Source of the DNA: JAUIJL01 sp965366625
GTDB lineage: Bacteria > Acidobacteriota > Thermoanaerobaculia > Multivoradales > J023
Reading direction: 5' to 3'
Assembly (NCBI GenBank): GCA_965366625.1
Contig: CBDUGP010000028.1
Span: 1 to 64,000 of the forward strand
DNA length: 64,000 nucleotides
Part shown: in pieces, positions 1 through 8,559 of the stretch
Layout: each line of letters begins with the position of its first letter
Numbering within the stretch: the first letter of the stretch is position 1
Notes under the pieces: generated by a model
Database searches by the model: none
Told to the model about the DNA's origin: nothing
What the model saw: the letters and a program-made list of their open reading frames with translations, nothing else
Position numbers and translations under genes: made by a program

Positions 1-50
1 CCCGGCCGCCCGGCCGCCCGGACCCGCCAAGGGGCAACCTCGCGATATTA
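1..50. repeat. degenerate interspersed repeat at window edge
   Basis: The first bases are tandem 8-bp GC units (cccggccg), followed by a segment reading cccgccaaggggcaacctcg. That segment resembles the repeat modules at 19.79, 19.95, 20.11 and 49.92 kb (gccccgccaggggcaaggc). It is truncated by the window edge, so it can only be called a likely fragment of the same dispersed family. Confidence 0.35.
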
Positions 51-59
51 TCCCTGGTT

Positions 60-1463
60 TTATCCTTGGTCGTTGCGGATTCTCGCAACCCAGAATTGTA
101 CGAAATCCGAGGGCTGGATATGGGGCACGCATCGGTCGAGCATGTTTGCCGCGGCTTCCCGATCACCGGATTTATAAAGGGCGACGGCTAGGTAGAATTG
201 CAGATCCGGCTTCTGGGAGACGATTTTTTCGGCGCGCTGAAAGTAGCTCACCGCGTCGTCCCAGAGGGATAAGCGATAGGCCAGCTCCGCCGCCAGGTGT
301 TGGGCTTCTGCCCAGCCGGCATGACGGTTCGCCAGCGAGCGAACGGAGTCGTAGGTGTCTTCGAAGCGATCCCGGGCGTCGGAGCGCAGGATTTCCCAAC
401 CCGAGGCCAGGACATCGAGTTCAACGGGGCCTGGTCCTGCGGAGCTGCTGCTGTTCGTTGTCGGCTTCAAGGGCTCCGTCGGATTGGGTTCCAGTACCGG
501 GGGCTCTTCTTGAGTACTGGCGGTAGGCGTATTTCGGCGCTTCTTGCGTGTTTCCTTGGCCAGGTCGCGAATCGCCCGCTGTTGTTTTTGCCCTTCGCTC
601 ATGGTCGCCAAGGTTTGATCGGCAGCGGCCCAATCCTCGTTGGCGACATGGCATCTCAACGTGAATTCCCGGGCGGCCTCTACCGTGTCGACGGAGAGGC
701 ATCGGGAAAGGTCCTCAAGGGTGCTCGGCCCACAAGCGCCGACGGTCGCTTGCGCACGCCCCCGTAAGCATGCGGTTCCCGAGTAGCTCGGATGGGAAGT
801 GACCAACCGGTCGGCAATTTCCCCAGCCTCCACAGCGCGGCCTTGCTCCAGCATCAGCTCGCCGAGCAGGATTCGCCACAGCGGATTTCGCGGGTCCTGT
901 GCGATCAGCCGATCGAGCACTTTTTGCCGTTCCTCGGCGGGTTGGAGACGGAGCTGTGAAGCCCTCTTTCGCTCGGCGAGAGCTTTGAAGGTGGGAACGC
1001 CGGCGTAGATTTCCAACGGGGCCAGCTCTTCGAGCCATGCCTCCAGTTGGCGTTGTTGAGCCTGAGGCAGCGCGGAGCGGCTATAACCCTGGAATCGTCG
1101 TTCAATTTCCATCAACCGAGCGACGGTCGTCAGGAAGTCGTCCCTCCTGCCTGCTTCTGCTTCTTCGATGGCCAGACGTGCGACGCAGTCACCGAGACGG
1201 TCCGTCCGTTCCAACATGCCGAAACAAGCCAAGCGAAGGTCCTTGATGGCCGCGGCGTGGTTGCCGAGAGAGGCAGATCTCAAGGCGTCTTGGTATAAGC
1301 GCTCATGAAAGCCGTCGAGTTCTTGACCCTGGAGCGATGTCGGTCCTGTCAGCGAAAGGCTCAAGGTCACCAGGAGGGTGAGAGCCCAAGAATTCGTCAG
1401 CGAGCAGGCGGCGGTTGCGCTCGCCCAGCGCGGTGGATGGCAATTTGATGAGAAACCGTTCAT
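60..1463 (-). CDS. secreted TPR-repeat protein of the exopolysaccharide locus
   Basis: This is a 467-residue protein with a hydrophobic segment at about residues 28-45 (LTLLVTLSLSLTGPTSLQGQ) that looks like a signal peptide, so the product is probably periplasmic. The rest is helical with tetratricopeptide-like pairs, clearest at about 160-230 and 370-460. A low-complexity Thr/Pro/Ser linker at about 310-345 separates the two helical parts. The ATG is preceded by a weak ribosome site. It follows the cpsB-wzc-wza series on the same strand with a 42-bp gap, so it may be the last gene of that transcript. TPR proteins at such loci often act as scaffolds for export or polymerisation; that role is inference here. 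Substrate and partners are unknown. Confidence 0.75.
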   Translation of the reverse strand: MNGFSSNCHPPRWASATAACSLTNSWALTLLVTLSLSLTGPTSLQGQELDGFHERLYQDALRSASLGNHAAAIKDLRLACFGMLERTDRLGDCVARLAIEEAEAGRRDDFLTTVARLMEIERRFQGYSRSALPQAQQRQLEAWLEELAPLEIYAGVPTFKALAERKRASQLRLQPAEERQKVLDRLIAQDPRNPLWRILLGELMLEQGRAVEAGEIADRLVTSHPSYSGTACLRGRAQATVGACGPSTLEDLSRCLSVDTVEAAREFTLRCHVANEDWAAADQTLATMSEGQKQQRAIRDLAKETRKKRRNTPTASTQEEPPVLEPNPTEPLKPTTNSSSSAGPGPVELDVLASGWEILRSDARDRFEDTYDSVRSLANRHAGWAEAQHLAAELAYRLSLWDDAVSYFQRAEKIVSQKPDLQFYLAVALYKSGDREAAANMLDRCVPHIQPSDFVQFWVARIRNDQG

Positions 1464-1505
1464 GGCTGAAGCTTATTACAGCCGCGCTCCGATGGCTCGG
1501 CCCTT

Positions 1506-2345
1506 TTAGCGGTAGGCCAAGCGCCTTAGCTTGGCAACCCAGCCTTGGTTATTGGTGCCGGAAGGAGTGGTCGGACGCTGCTCAACCGGGGGTGTCGGAT
1601 CCAATGGACGATCCTCGAGGACTGCCCGGGGGTGGTTTTCGAATAGGGCCTCTGCTACCGCGGCACCCCATTCCTTGGCCACGCGTTGACGGGCGGCGGA
1701 TAATCCGGGCGGACGAATCCGCGCGTCGTGAGCATCACTGGAGACGAATCGGACCCAGCCTTGATCCATCATCTGGTCGGCGGCGCCTTGAATCACGGGG
1801 CCGAACTCGCCCGTCAGGCTCATGGCCGTGAGCTGCAGCAGACCGCCGTGGTCGACAACGGCCGCCAACAAATTGGAATCCGCAACCAGCCAGGCGATCC
1901 GCTCGGGATGGGCGATGATCGGACGCCACCCGGCCAAACCCAGCTCGTACACCATTTCCACGGGATCGGGCCCGAGGGCGTGGCTGCTGAGTTCCAGCAG
2001 CAGATAACGAGATCCCGCGAGGGTGAGCAGCTTGCTGTTGGGCAGCTGGTCGATTTCGGCCAGACTCTGGGAGTGGATGGCGATCTCGCCGCCGAGGAAA
2101 ACCTTGAGTTCATTGCCGAAACGGCGATGGACCGCTTCGCACAGGTGGCGGTGGACCTGTTCGAGCCGGTGTCGGTCCGCATTTTCATAACGTTCGTGAC
2201 GCAAATGTGGGGTTGCCACAATGGCTCGACAACCCTCCCGGTGGGCCATCTCGCACATCCTAAGGGACTCGGCGAGGTCATTCGCCCCGTCGTCGACTCC
2301 GGGCAGGAGGTGGCAATGCAGATCGATCACGTGCGGGACCGTCAA
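1506..2345 (-). CDS. CpsB/Wzb-like PHP-domain tyrosine-protein phosphatase
   Basis: The 279-residue protein matches the PHP-type phosphatases that dephosphorylate bacterial tyrosine autokinases in capsule assembly. The metal-binding motifs are visible: HCHLLPGVDDGAND at about residues 10-23, ATPHLRHERYEN near 44-55, AHPERIAWL near 145, and SSDAHDARIRPPGLS near 200. Length is close to the usual 240-260 plus a C-terminal tail rich in Pro and Thr. Its start overlaps the stop of the Wzc-like kinase by 4 bp (ATGA), so the two are translationally coupled. This fits a kinase-phosphatase pair controlling chain length and export. It has no signal peptide and acts in the cytoplasm. Confidence 0.9.
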   Translation of the reverse strand: MTVPHVIDLHCHLLPGVDDGANDLAESLRMCEMAHREGCRAIVATPHLRHERYENADRHRLEQVHRHLCEAVHRRFGNELKVFLGGEIAIHSQSLAEIDQLPNSKLLTLAGSRYLLLELSSHALGPDPVEMVYELGLAGWRPIIAHPERIAWLVADSNLLAAVVDHGGLLQLTAMSLTGEFGPVIQGAADQMMDQGWVRFVSSDAHDARIRPPGLSAARQRVAKEWGAAVAEALFENHPRAVLEDRPLDPTPPVEQRPTTPSGTNNQGWVAKLRRLAYR

Positions 2346-4663
2346 GCGGCGCTATTGCGCGTCGCACCAGGCTGTGCTTCCTCGTAAACTCCGTAGTAGC
2401 GGTATTTACGCTGATACCCACCCTTGGAGGTGCTGTAGCGGTTGAGCACAGAGCCGATGATTCTCATGTCCGAATAACCCATGCGCTCGCGGCAGAATTT
2501 GGCGTCCTCACGCAACAAGGCGCCAGAGCGGGCGCAGATGATCACCCCGTCGGCCATAGAGCCCAAAATGATGGCGTCGGCCACCGGCAAAATGGGGGGA
2601 GTGTCGATCAAGATGAAGTCAAAACGCTGCCGCAGGTTCGCCAGCAGCTCTTTCATTCGATCGCTGGCCAACAGCTCAGACGGATTCGGCGGAATCGGTC
2701 CCGACGGGCAAATCCAGAGATTCGGCGCTTCGGTTTCAAAAAAGAGGCTGTCGAGTTCCACATTGGCGGTCAGGTAGTTGACCAAACCCATGCGGTTGGA
2801 AATCTTGAAGACCTTGTGCATCCGGGGACGACGAAGGTCGCAGTCGATGACCAAGACACGGCGACCCAGCTGTGCCATGACCACCGCCAGATTGGTCGTA
2901 GTCGCCGTTTTGCCCTCGCCCGGCTCCGCTGAGGTCAAAGCGACCATGCGCAGCTCCCCGGCGGTGGACAGCAGCAGCGCCGTGCGTAGGGAGCGGTAGG
3001 CCTCACTCACCGCCAAGCGCGGGCTGTGGTGCGGCAGCAGCTCGATCCGGTGTTCGTTTTCGCCTTTGGTACCGGCATTCGCCTTCTCGTTGCGACTGCC
3101 GTAGCCATAGCCATAACCATAGCTGTAGTTGTAGTTGTAGGAGCTACGACCGTAACGGACCCGCAAGCCGGAGCCCCGTCGGCTCTCGTCCATGTCTGGA
3201 ATCACCGCTAGGGTTGGAATTCCCAACAGCCCTTCGAGTTCTTCCGGGGTTTTGACCGTTCGATCGAGATACTCCAAGAGCACCACGAATCCGACACCCA
3301 TCATCAACCCGAGCAATAGGGCTTTGGTGAGATCCGCCTGCAAATAGGGTGAGAAGGGCACGGCGGGAACGATTGCTCGGTCCACGATTCGGACGTTGGA
3401 TTCTTGGGAGGTCTGAACTCGCGAGGCCACCTCGGTCTCGGATTGCCGCTTGACCAATTCACCGAGCAACTCTTTGCGCGTATCGATGTAGGTCGTTTGG
3501 TTGATGTATTCCAGGGCCGCGGAATTCTGCAGCCGGGCGTCGGCAGCCAGGGTTTGAAGCTCCGACTCCAGGGACTCTTCCTCCCTACGGGCTTTTTGTA
3601 GGGCGCCGTAAGCTTGGCCCACCCTTTCTCGATAGACCTCGTCCAAGAGCTGGCTGAGCTGGGACTTTTTGTCGCTGATTTTTTGCTTGAGGCTGACCAT
3701 CTCCGGCCATTCGGGAGTGTAGGTGTCGAGCTTGGTTTTGTACTCGCTCTCGAGCAGGATGATCTCGGCCTTCAAATCGCCCACGAGGGAGCTGGACTCC
3801 GATGGCGGCAGACTGCTCGGCGGTTGTTGTTGAATCTCTCGGTAGGTGGCTTCTTTACTGATCCGGTCGGCCATCACCTGGTTGTATTGCTTCTCCAGGG
3901 TCTGTCGCCGTTCGATCAACGCCTCCCCTCCCGGATCGAGAGCAAAGTCGCCGTCACTGGTGTAGGCGTTGAGCTGTTTTTGCCGTTCTTCGATTTCATT
4001 GTGAAGGGTGCCGATTTGGGCGGAAAGGAAGCTCGATGCCTTGCCGACGGTCGACGCTCGATTCTCGATGCCCCATTCGATGAAAACGTCGGCGTATCCG
4101 TTGGCGATCCTCGCCGCCAGCTCCGGTGAGCCGGAGACGTAAGACAGCTCGACCAATTGGGTCTCTTTGATCGGGCTGACCGACAATCCCCTCTGAACTC
4201 TTTCGGCCAATTGGGCCAATTGGGCGGTGGAATCAGGATTGTCCCCGGCGTCCCCAGAACCCAAGCTGGTGGCTCGGCTGTTGAACGTGGGATCCTCGTG
4301 TAGGCGTAGGTTGAGCACCACCCGCTCCGCCATGCCGCGGCTTCGCAGCAGACGGTATTGGGTTGGGTAGTATTCGAGATTCCACCAGTCTTCGAGCCAT
4401 CCGGCTTGCCCCAAGGCCAGCAATGAGAGCCGCTTCCGCTCGATTTGAATGGTGGTGGTGGCCCGATAAATTTTCTCGGTCAGGGAATAGCGGAGCACCG
4501 CGTAGGTGCCGGCGATCAAACAGCAGGCTACCAACAGCAGCCAGCGCCGACGGATTGCAGTTAAATATTTGGTCAGGTCGATAGCTTCGGCGCCGACGTC
4601 CGGCCCCGAAGAACTGCTGGTGCTGACCAGATCTCGAAAGGGATCTTGGGATCGATTGGCCAT
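2342..4663 (-). CDS. Wzc-like polysaccharide co-polymerase and tyrosine autokinase
   Basis: The 773-residue protein has the classic order: Wzz domain with a first membrane segment near residue 38, a long coiled-coil periplasmic region (about 190-400), a second membrane segment near 435-455, and a cytoplasmic BY-kinase. Walker A is EPGEGKTATTTN near 577-588, Walker A' is VLVIDCDLRRPRM just after, and Walker B is FILIDTPPILPVAD near 680. The C-terminal tyrosine cluster (GGYQRKYRYYGVYEE) is the autophosphorylation tail. An unusual Tyr/Gly/Asn-rich stretch at about 504-530, with YGYGYGYG at its core, sits between membrane and kinase. It is encoded by 6-bp repeats and may add further phosphorylatable tyrosines. 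A 9-bp direct duplication near 4205-4222 gives LAQLAQ. The gene is coupled to wza upstream (TGATG) and cpsB downstream (ATGA). Confidence 0.93.
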   Translation of the reverse strand: MANRSQDPFRDLVSTSSSSGPDVGAEAIDLTKYLTAIRRRWLLLVACCLIAGTYAVLRYSLTEKIYRATTTIQIERKRLSLLALGQAGWLEDWWNLEYYPTQYRLLRSRGMAERVVLNLRLHEDPTFNSRATSLGSGDAGDNPDSTAQLAQLAERVQRGLSVSPIKETQLVELSYVSGSPELAARIANGYADVFIEWGIENRASTVGKASSFLSAQIGTLHNEIEERQKQLNAYTSDGDFALDPGGEALIERRQTLEKQYNQVMADRISKEATYREIQQQPPSSLPPSESSSLVGDLKAEIILLESEYKTKLDTYTPEWPEMVSLKQKISDKKSQLSQLLDEVYRERVGQAYGALQKARREEESLESELQTLAADARLQNSAALEYINQTTYIDTRKELLGELVKRQSETEVASRVQTSQESNVRIVDRAIVPAVPFSPYLQADLTKALLLGLMMGVGFVVLLEYLDRTVKTPEELEGLLGIPTLAVIPDMDESRRGSGLRVRYGRSSYNYNYSYGYGYGYGSRNEKANAGTKGENEHRIELLPHHSPRLAVSEAYRSLRTALLLSTAGELRMVALTSAEPGEGKTATTTNLAVVMAQLGRRVLVIDCDLRRPRMHKVFKISNRMGLVNYLTANVELDSLFFETEAPNLWICPSGPIPPNPSELLASDRMKELLANLRQRFDFILIDTPPILPVADAIILGSMADGVIICARSGALLREDAKFCRERMGYSDMRIIGSVLNRYSTSKGGYQRKYRYYGVYEEAQPGATRNSAA

Positions 4664-5559
4664 CAGAAGAAGGACTCTTTTACGACGATGAGATCCCCGT
4701 CTTGGAGTTCGATGTCGGGGATTTTTCCGTTGAGAAGCTTGCGATAGTCGATATTGATCTCGAATCGTTGGCCGTTCTCGTCTTCGCGTTTGATCACCAA
4801 CTTATTCGAGGCCGTTTCGGTCAGTCCACCCGCTCGAGCGATGGCCGTGAGCAAGGTCACCCGTTTGTCGTCGCGGAAGGTCAAGGTGCCTGCCGTGGCC
4901 ACCTCCCCCAAGAAATGAATGGCCATTTCTTGGACCGGCAGAACATGGATCAAATCGCCGGCATAAATGGGCAGGTTGACGTTTGGATCACCGGCCAGGA
5001 AGAGGTCATCGACGCTGACTTCGACTTGGTCGGTTAAACCGTTGGCGGCTCGGCGGCGGACCAAAATCTTCGAGCCTGCCTGGTCGGACATGCCACCCGC
5101 GTCGAGCAGCACGTCGATCAGGGTCGACCGACCGGGAATCACATGGTTGCCGGGACGGGCCACCGCGCCGAGCACGGAAACCGGTTGGGATCGATATTCG
5201 TTGACCGTGGCTGTGACGGTCGCGCGGCGCAGGCCCTCGGCCAACAGGCGCTCTCGGATTCTATTCGCGAGTTCGGCTTCGGTCAGTCCGCGGACCTCGA
5301 TGCTGCCGATCGTGGCGAGTGTGATGGTGCCGTCATCGGCGACTTGTTGCTCGCTGTCGAGATTTGGAAGCTCTTCGACTCGAATCGTCAAACGATCTCG
5401 TGGGCCGATTCGATAGGAGCCGACCGCTGAAGCTCCCGAGCCGGAGTCGGTCAGCGAAGTTTGTGCCGAGGCCACGGACGAGCCGAGGTCGGAGATGGAG
5501 GTCAGGGCGCCGAGGAGCAGCACTGTAGGGAGAACTGTAGGGAGATGTCGTGAGCCCAT
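4663..5559 (-). CDS. Wza-like polysaccharide export outer-membrane protein
   Basis: The 298-residue protein starts with a signal sequence (residues 1-33, ending near ASAQT). It then has a poly-export domain beginning YRIGPRDRLTIRVEELPNLD and two SLBB-type repeats (QPVSVLGAVARPGNHVIPG near 125; MAIHFLGEVATAGTLTF near 215). This is the periplasmic ring and channel of Wzy-dependent export. No lipobox cysteine is evident, so membrane anchoring may differ from E. coli Wza. The signal peptide carries a perfect 12-bp tandem duplication (5522-5545, PTVLPTVL). It is coupled by TGATG to the Wzc-like gene; an outer-membrane protein gene lies upstream on the same strand. Confidence 0.92.
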   Translation of the reverse strand: MGSRHLPTVLPTVLLLGALTSISDLGSSVASAQTSLTDSGSGASAVGSYRIGPRDRLTIRVEELPNLDSEQQVADDGTITLATIGSIEVRGLTEAELANRIRERLLAEGLRRATVTATVNEYRSQPVSVLGAVARPGNHVIPGRSTLIDVLLDAGGMSDQAGSKILVRRRAANGLTDQVEVSVDDLFLAGDPNVNLPIYAGDLIHVLPVQEMAIHFLGEVATAGTLTFRDDKRVTLLTAIARAGGLTETASNKLVIKREDENGQRFEINIDYRKLLNGKIPDIELQDGDLIVVKESFF

Positions 5560-5599
5560 GGCTAAAGGCTATACCAGGTAGGGCTTAAACGCGAGCGAC

Positions 5600-6940
5600 C
5601 TACCAAATCCCTTCCGCTTCTCCGAGGCTCAGGCGGCGCGCCAGCTTTCCGAGATCGACGGCGACACCGTAGGTAGAGAATTCCCGATCCAAATCGTCGT
5701 TGTTCGAGTCGTAGTCAAGGGAGGTTCCATAGAGGGTCAGACTGAACAAATTGCCCACCGGGAGCCGCAGAGCAGCGCGCAGCTCGGTCACATCGTCGGT
5801 GCGATTCGGACCACCGCCGAGGGCCTCGTATTGGTCCTCACCGGTGGCGTAGGTGAAGTCGACGTAGCCACGATTGCCTTTGAAGCGGGTAGTAATTCCG
5901 GTGCGTTGGCTCAGCACGTGGGATTGAGCGGCCGAAACCGAATACGACAAGTCCCGATGCCCGAAGAGCAGCAGCTCGAGGCGCCGCGAAGCATCCCAGG
6001 ACAGCTCTATTTTTCCCACTAACTCGTCCAAGGCTTCGAGGTCCGATCCGGCGGTCGGCTCTAGGTCGACTTTTTCAAGGTCACCTACCAGCTCGAAGCG
6101 GCCGGCCTTATATCCCAGCTCCAGCAGCACGGCGGATCCGTCATTCGATAGATTTCGCGACTCCGGGTCGAAGTCTGCGGATAGATCCTTAAAACCGAGC
6201 CCCAAGCGATAACCCTGCTTGGACCTCAGGCGAGCCCCCACCGCCACATCGTCTTCGGAACGGTTCAGGGCCCGAAAAATGGCCAAATCGTCTTCGTTGT
6301 TGCCGTATTCCTTGGACCGAGCCCGGACCCACACGTCGACTCCCCGGGCCACCTCAACCTCGAAGCCGACCCGTGCGAGATCCTCTTCCACGGTGGTCAG
6401 CTGTTGGACTTCGGTGGAAAAGATGTCCTGGCGTTCGGTGCGCCGGACCGACGCTTCGAGCTTCAGCCGGTTGAAGAATCCGAACAAACCGGCCCCGTAG
6501 CGGCCGTTGACCCCACTCTTATCGTCGTTGTCTTGCCACCAGGTGTACTCCGGCAGGGCGTGGATGGCGAGCACCAACTTGGGGCTGGTTCTGGCGTAGG
6601 CCTTGAACCCGGCGCCCGCGGTGGCGGTGAAGTCGTCACTTTCATCGACCGAGCCGTCGTCGTTCAGGGTCTGAATGGTGACGAATGAGGCATCGCGCAG
6701 GCCGATCCAAGGTTGAACGCGGAAGGGACCCGCAGACCAACGCGCTGCATCGTAGGATTCGTCGAATGACTCCTTGGAGGGAATCGAGGCATTCGCTTCC
6801 TTTCCCACCGGGGAGTTATACTGCGCTCGAGCTTCCCTTCCGCCGACCGAGAGCAGGACCCAAAACGCGATAAAGAGCGCCCCGGCCAGGGATCTCGGGG
6901 ACCTACGGTTTGCCGTGATCTTTTGCCTCCTAGCTGTCAT
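5600..6940 (-). CDS. outer-membrane beta-barrel protein of the exopolysaccharide locus
   Basis: The 446-residue protein has a basic N-terminus, a hydrophobic signal segment (about 20-40, LAGALFIAFWVLLSVGGREARA) and then alternating polar/apolar strands typical of an outer-membrane barrel. Examples are GAGFKAYARTSPKLVLAIHA and KQGYRLGLGFKDLSADF. A good ribosome site (AGGAGA, read leftward) precedes the ATG. It is first in the leftward series running to wza, wzc and cpsB, and is separated from the divergent polymerase gene by a 93-bp promoter region. Such barrels sometimes secrete or anchor the polysaccharide. I do not recognise a named family, and the C-terminus lacks a clear terminal aromatic, ending GEAEGIW. 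Confidence 0.7.
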   Translation of the reverse strand: MTARRQKITANRRSPRSLAGALFIAFWVLLSVGGREARAQYNSPVGKEANASIPSKESFDESYDAARWSAGPFRVQPWIGLRDASFVTIQTLNDDGSVDESDDFTATAGAGFKAYARTSPKLVLAIHALPEYTWWQDNDDKSGVNGRYGAGLFGFFNRLKLEASVRRTERQDIFSTEVQQLTTVEEDLARVGFEVEVARGVDVWVRARSKEYGNNEDDLAIFRALNRSEDDVAVGARLRSKQGYRLGLGFKDLSADFDPESRNLSNDGSAVLLELGYKAGRFELVGDLEKVDLEPTAGSDLEALDELVGKIELSWDASRRLELLLFGHRDLSYSVSAAQSHVLSQRTGITTRFKGNRGYVDFTYATGEDQYEALGGGPNRTDDVTELRAALRLPVGNLFSLTLYGTSLDYDSNNDDLDREFSTYGVAVDLGKLARRLSLGEAEGIW

Positions 6941-7033
6941 CGATTCTCCTCATATGGCCTTATTCCACGCTGAAATCTCTTTTGCTTTGCTTCGGCTTGC
7001 CCGTCCCGGATTCCAACTCGGAGATTCGGGGCG

Positions 7034-8536
7034 ATGAGTCGCCTGCCGAAGAAGGTCTCGCGCTGGCTTTCTGCTCGTGCGGAGATGATACGACATTCCG
7101 AGCCCGGGTCGACCCTAGCGACCCTGGTGCTCTTGGCGATCATCGTGCTGGCACCCCTTCCCTATGCCGGTGTGATGCCCCGAGACCGCGCAGCTCTGCA
7201 GGTCGCGGCTTTTATCGGCCTGGCGATTTCGATGGTGGTCAAACGCCGCCTACAGCCCCTCTCGGCGATCCGAGTGCCGCTTCTTGCGTTGTCGAGTCTC
7301 GGCCTGCTCGGGGTCGCTCAGACGCTGCCGTGGCCTTCGGTCGTGGCGGAGGTGCTCAGCCCGTCGGTCCATCGGCTGTGGCTCGAAGCCGCTGAAATCC
7401 AAGGCCTCGAGCCGCCGAGCTGGACCCCCCTTTCGTTGGCGCCGGAAGTCACGCGCCTGACCGCCCTGCACCTATTCGCGCTCGCCGCGTGTTTCATGGC
7501 GGCGTGCCTCCAAGCCTCGGAGCGACCCGCTCGCCGTCTGCTCACCCTTGGCCTCATGATCGGGGTGCTATTTCAGATCCTCTACGGTGCCGACAAATGG
7601 CTGACTCGCAATCCGATGATTTGGGGATTGGAGATGCCGGGTGACGCGTCGCGCTTGAGGGGCACGTTCGTCAACGCGGACCACTTTGCTTTCTACCTCG
7701 GCATGGCGGTCAGCTGCGCTTCAGCTTGGTTGTGGTGGGGTTTGCGCAGAGCTTTAGACACCAAGTTGGAAGCGGAGCGTCGGTTGATCCAATTCGTGAT
7801 TCCCTTGGCGACTTTCTCTTTCTGCTTTGCGGCGCTGGCCTTCTCCGGATCTCGGGCGGGGCTGGTGGCCGTGGTCGGAGGAATGGCGATTCAGGGAGGG
7901 GTCCTGGCGCTGCGCTATCGCCGCTGGCAACTTGTGGGTGTTGGTGTGGGGTTGTTGGGCCTGGGGTTGGCGGCGGTATGGATGCTCGGCTGGAATCGAG
8001 GGGTGGGCCGGTTGGTGGAGACCTCCGCCTATGAGATCACTTGGAATGCCCGTTTTCAGGTTTGGTGGGAGAGCTTGGATCTGATCGCTTGGTCACCTGT
8101 GGTCGGCACCGGTTTGGGCTCGTTCCGACAGGCTTTTCCGCTGGTGCAGCCACCCACCTTGCCCGGATCTTGGCGACACGCCCACTCCGACGTGCTCGAG
8201 CTGGCGATCACTGCCGGCTTGCCTGCCCTACTCTTGCTCGGATGGGCCGTGTTTGCGATTGCCGACCGGCTTTGGTTGGTGCTGCGCAAGGGGCGGCGAT
8301 CCGAGGATCGGATGTTGGCTCTGGCTGCCTTCGGTGCTTGCGGCACGGCCATTTTGCATTCGTTGGTGGAGTTTTCGCTGACCATGCCCGCCAATGCCTT
8401 CACTTTGGCTCTGCTGGTGGGAGTTGCCTGCGGCACGCCGGTGTTGGTGCGCCAGAAGCGGGACTCGCAGACGGTATTTCTGGATCCTGCGGTTTCCGCC
8501 GAGCCGAGGAAGGCTTCCACCGATGCCGGCTTTTGA
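7034..8536 (+). CDS. O-antigen ligase/Wzy-like polysaccharide polymerase
   Basis: The 500-residue polytopic membrane protein has about 11-12 hydrophobic segments and a large external loop between residues 180 and 230. The WaaL/Wzy_C signature is visible near residues 350-410: VVGTGLGSFRQAFPL, then HAHSDVLELAITAGLPALLLLGW. This family polymerises or ligates lipid-linked glycan repeat units on the periplasmic face. It is divergent from the outer-membrane barrel gene and the wza-wzc-cpsB series, and convergent with the TPR gene that follows (24 bp between stops). No glycosyltransferase genes are in this stretch, so the glycan structure cannot be inferred. Wzy versus WaaL activity cannot be separated by eye. 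Confidence 0.85.
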   Translation: MSRLPKKVSRWLSARAEMIRHSEPGSTLATLVLLAIIVLAPLPYAGVMPRDRAALQVAAFIGLAISMVVKRRLQPLSAIRVPLLALSSLGLLGVAQTLPWPSVVAEVLSPSVHRLWLEAAEIQGLEPPSWTPLSLAPEVTRLTALHLFALAACFMAACLQASERPARRLLTLGLMIGVLFQILYGADKWLTRNPMIWGLEMPGDASRLRGTFVNADHFAFYLGMAVSCASAWLWWGLRRALDTKLEAERRLIQFVIPLATFSFCFAALAFSGSRAGLVAVVGGMAIQGGVLALRYRRWQLVGVGVGLLGLGLAAVWMLGWNRGVGRLVETSAYEITWNARFQVWWESLDLIAWSPVVGTGLGSFRQAFPLVQPPTLPGSWRHAHSDVLELAITAGLPALLLLGWAVFAIADRLWLVLRKGRRSEDRMLALAAFGACGTAILHSLVEFSLTMPANAFTLALLVGVACGTPVLVRQKRDSQTVFLDPAVSAEPRKASTDAGF

Positions 8537-8559
8537 CGCGTAGCCAAACGCCGCTGAAC

